Assembly (NCBI RefSeq): GCF_035994185.1
Contig: NZ_CP108538.1
Span: 3,938,501-4,002,500, forward strand
DNA length: 64,000 bases
Direction: 5' to 3'
Source of the DNA: Streptomyces sp. NBC_01217
GTDB taxonomy: Bacteria; Actinomycetota; Actinomycetes; Streptomycetales; Streptomycetaceae
The translations under genes and the position numbers were made by a program. Below, one piece after another: positions 57,588 to 64,000 of this stretch. Within the stretch, counting starts at the first letter, position 1, and the number at the start of each line of letters is the position of its first letter. Below the pieces are notes generated by a model that saw only the letters and a program-made list of their open reading frames with translations, was not told the origin of the DNA and did no database searches.

Positions 57588-58505
57588 CTACTGTGACAGA
57601 CGCGCCCGATTGAGTACATAGCGCGTGAGCGGCCGGTAGTAGGCGGACCGGACGGCGTCGTCGAGCGGAACGGCGACCGACACCCGCCCCTCGGCCTCCC
57701 CGACGAACAGCGCGGGATCATCCGTATCCGCGAGCCCGATCGCCTCGATGCCCAGCTGACCTGCCCCGCAGACCCATCCGTGGTCCCCGACCACCAGCTC
57801 CGGCAGCCGCCCCCGGCCCTCCGCGGCAGCCTCCAGAGCGACCCGGACCGGAAGTGGCGAATGGGTATGTGCGCCGGTGTCACCACCCGGAGCCCGCGCG
57901 CCGGGTTCACACACCATCGCAACTCCTCCTACATAGTCCAGGCGGCGCGTGCGTACGCCGAACCGGGTCGTTATGTCGATACATCGCCCCTGCGCGGGGG
58001 TGAGAACAGGACATCCGGCCGACGACATGGCGTCTGCCAGCTCTGCGTAGAAACCGAGCAGCCGGTGCGGATGGCCTGTCCCGAACAGCACCGGCGCCCG
58101 CCGGGCCGCGGCATGCGACAGTCGCTCGGCAAAGGCAACCAGACCCGCCAGAGTCCGCTCCGGATCGATCACATCAAAGCCCGAGACATGAGCAGGATCG
58201 TCCGAAACCCCGCACTTGTCGGCCATCAGACGAAGAAGATCGGGCTCGTTCCAGCACCGTTCGGGGGCCAGTCCGAGCATCGCCCGCGGGTCACGGGCCG
58301 CGAAGAGCCGATAGCTCCGCAGGCTCACTTCCCTCGTCGTGGCCACGGGCCCGGCAAGCCGGGCCGCCAGCAGATGCGCACGCAGCGCTCCGGTGCTCAA
58401 CACTTCACCGATGCTCCCCCAATCACCCGGACGGGGGGCCAGAAGCCCGGTTACGCCCCACAGTTGGCGTAACCATTCCTCACCGCCGTACAAAAACGGC
58501 CGCAT
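57588..58505 (-). CDS. Phosphatase-like protein with a TTA codon
   Basis: About 305 residues (longer by three from GTG 58514). The core GTGHPHRLLGFYAELAD and VVGDHGWVCGAGQLGIEAIGLADTDDPALF are conserved in streptomycete proteins usually called phosphatases. No HAD or calcineurin motif is evident, so the function is uncertain. The 12th codon is TTA (58470-58472, Leu 12 counted from 58505), predicting bldA control. It lies immediately downstream of the AcuC gene and probably shares its transcript. Confidence 0.72.
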   Translation of the reverse strand: MRPFLYGGEEWLRQLWGVTGLLAPRPGDWGSIGEVLSTGALRAHLLAARLAGPVATTREVSLRSYRLFAARDPRAMLGLAPERCWNEPDLLRLMADKCGVSDDPAHVSGFDVIDPERTLAGLVAFAERLSHAAARRAPVLFGTGHPHRLLGFYAELADAMSSAGCPVLTPAQGRCIDITTRFGVRTRRLDYVGGVAMVCEPGARAPGGDTGAHTHSPLPVRVALEAAAEGRGRLPELVVGDHGWVCGAGQLGIEAIGLADTDDPALFVGEAEGRVSVAVPLDDAVRSAYYRPLTRYVLNRARLSQ

Positions 58506-58524
58506 CGCGACCACCCCCGCCCGC

Positions 58525-59697
58525 TCAGGTCAGCAGCCCCCGCAACGGGAACGCCGCCCGCCTGGTCGCCAGCACCGCCTGGTCCAGCCGGTCCGCGGGG
58601 TCGTACCCCTCCTCCCACGACTTCCAGGAAGGAGTACGCCCATCCGTCATCCGCCCCGGCCCCAGCTGCCGCGTCCGGGCATAGACCTCGTCCCGCCAAG
58701 AAGCAGGAATCACCGACTCCGGATCCACCGGCGCATGCGCCGCGATCCCCACCAGATGCGTCCAGGACCGTGGCACCACATCGACCACCGCATAACCGCC
58801 CCCGCCGAGCGCCACCCAGCGCCCGCCCTCCGCGTACTCATGGGCGAGATCGTGACAGGCCGCCATCACCGCCCGCTGCGCGTCCAGCGACACCGCGAGA
58901 TGGGCAAGGGGATCGTCGAAATGCGTATCGGCCCCGTGCTGACTGACCAGCACCTGCGGCCGGAAGTCCGCCAGCAGTTCCGGCACCACCGCATGGAACG
59001 CCCGCAGCCACCCCGCGTCCCCCGTACCGGCCGGCAGCGCCACATTCACCGCACTGCCCTCACCCGCCCCCGAACCGGTCTCCTCGGGCCAGCCGGTCTG
59101 CGGGAAGAGTGTGCGCGGATGCTCGTGCATGGACACGGTCAGGACCCGAGGATCCTCCCAGAACGCCGCCTGCACCCCGTCCCCGTGATGCACATCCACA
59201 TCTACGTACGCGACCCGCTCGGCACCCAGTTCCAGCAGCCGCGCGATGGCGAGCGCCGGGTCGTTGTAGATACAGAACCCCGCTGCACCGCCCGGCATGG
59301 CGTGGTGCAGCCCGCCCGCGAAGTTCACTGCATGCGCGGTGTCCCCGCGCCACACCGCCTCGGCCGCCGCCACCGACTGCCCGGCGATCAGCGCCGACAC
59401 CTCGTGCATCCCCGCGAACGCGGGATCGTCCACCGTCCCGAGCCCGTAGTTCTGATCGGCGTGCTTCGGATCCGTGGAGGCGGCCCGCACCGCGGCCACA
59501 TAGTCCTCACGGTGCACCAGCCGCAGGGTCGACTCCCCGGCGGGCTTGGCCGCCACCACATCCACCGCACCGTCGAGGCCGAACGCCCGCACCAGCCCCA
59601 TCGTCAGGGCGAGTCTCACGGGGTCCATCGGGTGGCTTTCCCCGAAGTCGTATCCCGTTACTGCGTCATCCCACATCAGCTGTGCGCGGCCGCTCAT
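58525..59697 (-). CDS. AcuC-type histone-deacetylase-family protein
   Basis: A zinc-dependent deacetylase-fold enzyme of 390 residues. Motifs are HREDYVAAV, HHAMPGGAAGFCIYNDPALA, YVDVDVHHGDGVQ (catalytic His pair and zinc Asp), SQHGADTHFDDPLAHL and ALGGGGYAV. It is the AcuC family, which deacetylates acetyl-CoA synthetase or acetyl-polyamines in different bacteria. Its start overlaps the end of the MFS gene by 32 bases. Confidence 0.9.
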   Translation of the reverse strand: MSGRAQLMWDDAVTGYDFGESHPMDPVRLALTMGLVRAFGLDGAVDVVAAKPAGESTLRLVHREDYVAAVRAASTDPKHADQNYGLGTVDDPAFAGMHEVSALIAGQSVAAAEAVWRGDTAHAVNFAGGLHHAMPGGAAGFCIYNDPALAIARLLELGAERVAYVDVDVHHGDGVQAAFWEDPRVLTVSMHEHPRTLFPQTGWPEETGSGAGEGSAVNVALPAGTGDAGWLRAFHAVVPELLADFRPQVLVSQHGADTHFDDPLAHLAVSLDAQRAVMAACHDLAHEYAEGGRWVALGGGGYAVVDVVPRSWTHLVGIAAHAPVDPESVIPASWRDEVYARTRQLGPGRMTDGRTPSWKSWEEGYDPADRLDQAVLATRRAAFPLRGLLT

Positions 59698-60871
59698 GCC
59701 CGCCACCGTATCGGGCAGGCTCCGCACCGAACGACTTGGCGTACACGAGCGTCGCAAGCACCAGCACCATCGGCACGAGCATCGCCCCCCGATAGCTCCA
59801 CGCGTCCCCGAGCGCCCCCACCAGCGGCGATCCCACCAGGAATCCCACGTAGTTGAAGACATTCAGCCGCGCGACGGCCGTGTCGCTCGCCCCGGGGAAC
59901 ATCCGCCCGGCGGCGGCGAACGTCTGCGGCACGATCACACACAGCCCGAGCCCCAGCAGAGTGAACCCGAGCATCCCGACCCACGCCCCACCGGCCACCG
60001 CCACCACACCGAACCCGGCAGCAGCCAGCACGCTCCCGCACCGCACCACGGCCACGGCCCCGAACCGCCGGACCCCGAAGTCCCCGACCGCCCGCCCCAG
60101 CAGCGTCGTCACCATGTAGACGTTGTACGGAACGGTCGCCAGCTGCTCCGAACTCCCCAGCACATCCTGCAGATACTTCGCGCTCCAGTTGGAGACGGTC
60201 GAGTCACCGATGTACGCGAAGCTCATCACCAGACAGAGCGGCAACAGCAACGTGAAGGGGACCGAAACGGCCCCCTTCCCTTGCGCCCCCTCCGGGTTCT
60301 CCTGCGCCGACCGGCCCTCGACGTACCACCTGCTCCCGATGAGCGCGATGGGCAGGAGCACGACAACCGCCGGCAGATAGGAGACCAGCAGCGACAGATC
60401 CCAGTGCGCCCCGGCCCACGCCATGGACGCCCCGGCGATCCCACCCAGGCTGTACGCGGCGTGGAACCCGAGCATGATGGAACGCCCGTACGCCCGCTGG
60501 AGACTGACCCCCATCATGTTCATGGAGGCATCGAGCGCCCCGACGGCCAGCCCGAACACACCGAGCGCCAGCGCCGCCTCCCACAGCACGCTCCCGGCCC
60601 CGACGCCGAGCAGCGCAAGCAGCACAACGGGCTGAGCCCACCTCAGTACGCCCCTGGGCCGCACCCGCGCGACCACCTTCTCGGTGACCACGCTGCCCAC
60701 CCCGGCCAGGATCGGCACCGCGGCCAGGAACACCGGCAACAGCCCGTCGGATATCCCGTAGCGGTCCTGAATGGCGGGAATCCGCGTGACGAGCAGAGCA
60801 AAGGTGACGCCCTGCACGAAGAAGCTCAACGCGAGGGAGGCCCTGCCGTGCCGCAAGCGAGCATCTGTCAT
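59666..60871 (-). CDS. Major facilitator superfamily transporter
   Basis: A protein of 401 residues with about 12 helices. MFS loops include RYGISDGLLPVFLAAVPILAG and GRSIMLGFHAAYSLGGIAGA; the central hydrophilic loop (residues about 180-200, SAQENPEGAQ) separates the halves. The substrate is unknown. The end overlaps the AcuC-type start by 32 bases, so the two are probably co-expressed. Confidence 0.9.
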   Translation of the reverse strand: MTDARLRHGRASLALSFFVQGVTFALLVTRIPAIQDRYGISDGLLPVFLAAVPILAGVGSVVTEKVVARVRPRGVLRWAQPVVLLALLGVGAGSVLWEAALALGVFGLAVGALDASMNMMGVSLQRAYGRSIMLGFHAAYSLGGIAGASMAWAGAHWDLSLLVSYLPAVVVLLPIALIGSRWYVEGRSAQENPEGAQGKGAVSVPFTLLLPLCLVMSFAYIGDSTVSNWSAKYLQDVLGSSEQLATVPYNVYMVTTLLGRAVGDFGVRRFGAVAVVRCGSVLAAAGFGVVAVAGGAWVGMLGFTLLGLGLCVIVPQTFAAAGRMFPGASDTAVARLNVFNYVGFLVGSPLVGALGDAWSYRGAMLVPMVLVLATLVYAKSFGAEPARYGGGHERPRTADVG

Positions 60872-60913
60872 GGCCGCGAGCGTAGGGCCAGTCTCTACCC
60901 ATGGGTAGATGGA

Positions 60914-61558
60914 TCAGGCGAGCAATTCCCGCAGTTGGCCCATGTCGGAGAAGTGCCCGTTCACCCCGGCGAGCCGGTCCGCCGGCATCATCGAAGTGAA
61001 CCCGTACACATCCATCCCCGCGGCCCTGGCCGCCTCCACTCCGAGCGGGCTGTCCTCGATGACGACGCACCGCTCGGGAGGAACCCCCATCCGCTCGGCG
61101 GCATACAGGAACAGATCGGGAGCCGGCTTCCCCTGCCCCACGTCCTCCGCGCTGAAGATCCACTCCTCCTCGAACCACTGGTCGAGCCCGGTCTTGCGAT
61201 GCCCGACCCGGATCCGCTCATGGCTGCTGGAGGACGCGACGCAGTACGCGATCCCGTCGGCGACAAGCTTCCCCAGCACATCCCCCACACCCGCCACCGG
61301 CTCCAGCTCCTGCCGGAACCCGGCGAAGACCCGCGAGTGAAGCGTCTCGTCGAAGTCCGCGGGCAGCTTCTCCCCGGTCCTCTCCTCGACGAGATCGTGC
61401 ACCCGGTGCACGGCAGACCCCATGTAGTCGCGAAGGCACTCCTGGTACGAGGTGGGGTGACCGAGCTCTGTGAGGTACTCGGCCAGGATGGTGTTGGAGA
61501 TCGGCTCGCTGTCCACGAGCACACCGTCGTTGTCGAAGATGACCAGTTCGTAGCGCAT
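60914..61558 (-). CDS. HAD superfamily phosphatase
   Basis: A protein of 214 residues. The nucleophile motif VIFDNDGVLVDSEP (Asp 9, Asp 11) with cap domain is followed by ASSSSHERI, KPAPDLFLYAAERMG and VIEDSPLGVEAARAAGMDVYGF. The group includes beta-phosphoglucomutase and phosphoglycolate phosphatase. It lies upstream of the MFS gene (42-base gap) and downstream of the rRNA operon terminator on the same strand. Confidence 0.9.
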   Translation of the reverse strand: MRYELVIFDNDGVLVDSEPISNTILAEYLTELGHPTSYQECLRDYMGSAVHRVHDLVEERTGEKLPADFDETLHSRVFAGFRQELEPVAGVGDVLGKLVADGIAYCVASSSSHERIRVGHRKTGLDQWFEEEWIFSAEDVGQGKPAPDLFLYAAERMGVPPERCVVIEDSPLGVEAARAAGMDVYGFTSMMPADRLAGVNGHFSDMGQLRELLA

Positions 61559-61587
61559 GGTTCGAGCCTAGACGCTCAGAACGCAGA

Positions 61588-61618
61588 AAAGCCCCGTGCC
61601 ACAAGGGCACGGGGCTTT
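61588..61618 (-). terminator. rRNA operon terminator
   Basis: AAAGCCCCGTGCC (61588-61600) pairs with GGCACGGGGCTTT (61606-61618), with a 5-base loop. The minus-strand transcript reads a 13-base stem and then U residues after the 5S gene. It also stands between the rRNA operon and the HAD gene. Confidence 0.88.
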
Positions 61619-61630
61619 CCCGTAAAAGGA

Positions 61631-61749
61631 GTTCGGCGGCGTCCTACTCTCCCACAGGGTCCCCCCTGCAGTACCATCGGCGCTGAAAGGCTTAGCTTCC
61701 GGGTTCGGAATGTAACCGGGCGTTTCCCTAACGCAATGACCACCGAAAC
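61631..61749 (-). rRNA. rrf: 5S ribosomal RNA
   Basis: The minus strand reads GTTTCGGTGGTCATTGCG from 61749, then typical 5S elements including CCCGGTTACATTCCGAAC and GTAGGACGCCGCCGA toward the 3' end. It is about 117-119 bases long. Ends are estimated to within a few bases. Confidence 0.95.
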
Positions 61750-61827
61750 ACTATGAAACAAACAAACACCGGAACAACACGGCCGTTCGTTATTTCAGAA
61801 CTAACACAGTGGACGCGAGCAACTGAG
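61750..61827 (-). other. 23S-5S intergenic spacer
   Basis: About 78 bases, AT-rich relative to the genome (AAACAAACAAACACCGG), with no tRNA or ORF. It is the spacer expected between 23S and 5S in an rRNA operon. Confidence 0.8.

Positions 61828-64000
<2,173 letters not shown>

Noticed and set aside
59546..61756. 736-residue ORF antisense to AcuC, MFS and HAD genes
   Set aside because: Pro/His/Arg-rich shadow translation running into the 5S gene; no domain.

Overview
The window is chromosomal DNA from a Streptomyces or very close relative. The evidence is very high GC with third-position GC bias, many GTG starts with purine-rich ribosome binding sites, a BldN/RsbN developmental sigma/anti-sigma pair, a rex-hemACD operon with a textbook Rex operator, a class I lysyl-tRNA synthetase beside argS, and DUF397/DUF5753, DUF2637 and DUF3558 proteins. 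No phage, transposon, plasmid or CRISPR sequence was seen. The content is core and lineage-conserved rather than a recent island.

Layout. 1-9.7 kb: the 3' end of a periplasmic-binding-protein-like gene, an SRPBCC protein, the system II cytochrome c maturation set (resA-ccdA-resB-ccsB), a Tat-lipoprotein deacetylase-like protein, and hemL with a histidine phosphatase. 9.8-11.2 kb: an FMN reductase divergent from a TetR regulator with two operator palindromes. 11.2-16.2 kb: a flavin electron-transfer module (membrane ferric-reductase-like flavocytochrome, exported FMN-binding protein, ApbE flavin transferase) divergent from a two-component system. 16.3-19.5 kb: a GH65 disaccharide phosphorylase with its beta-phosphoglucomutase-like HAD partner. 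19.7-22.8 kb: a dormancy/stress-like set (cNMP-binding protein, Acg-type nitroreductase, universal stress protein, ArsC-like reductase). 22.8-36 kb: mixed small enzymes, including two GNATs, a metallophosphoesterase, a Mut7-C RNase-like protein, a TetR/FAD-monooxygenase pair, an SDR, RtcB RNA ligase, two DUF3558 lipoproteins and a DUF2637 membrane protein. 36-40.7 kb: lysS (class I) divergent from argS, then an unusual protein with a possible ADP-ribosyltransferase-like N-terminus and HEAT-like C-terminus. 40.7-44.3 kb: a WhiJ/AbaA-like locus (HATPase, XRE-DUF5753 with a TTA codon, duplicated DUF397), DUF4253, a small membrane protein and a secreted HAD phosphatase.

44.4-50.4 kb: hemB, cobA-hemD, hemC, hemA and rex, all on the minus strand. 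Rex (NADH/NAD+ sensing) is predicted to tie tetrapyrrole synthesis to redox state. With hemL and the cytochrome c maturation genes, the window is rich in haem and respiratory biogenesis. 50.7-57.5 kb: glutaredoxin, HAD-IB phosphatase, bldN and rsbN (with a near-consensus sigma-BldN promoter in front of rsbN), acyltransferase, epimerase, the 32-residue ribosomal protein bS22 and a BdtA-like excisionase-fold DNA-binding protein. 57.6-61.6 kb: a phosphatase-like protein with a TTA codon, an AcuC-type deacetylase, an MFS transporter and a HAD phosphatase. 61.6-64 kb: the 3' end of an rRNA operon on the minus strand (5S and partial 23S).

The most rewarding parts are the ApbE/FMN-binding/flavocytochrome module, the WhiJ-like locus with two perfect inverted repeats and a TTA codon, the ART-like/HEAT protein beside it, the four-box TetR operator array at 27.9 kb, and the sigma-BldN promoter at rsbN. 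Start codons were chosen from ribosome binding sites, overlaps and remembered relatives. No database search was possible.
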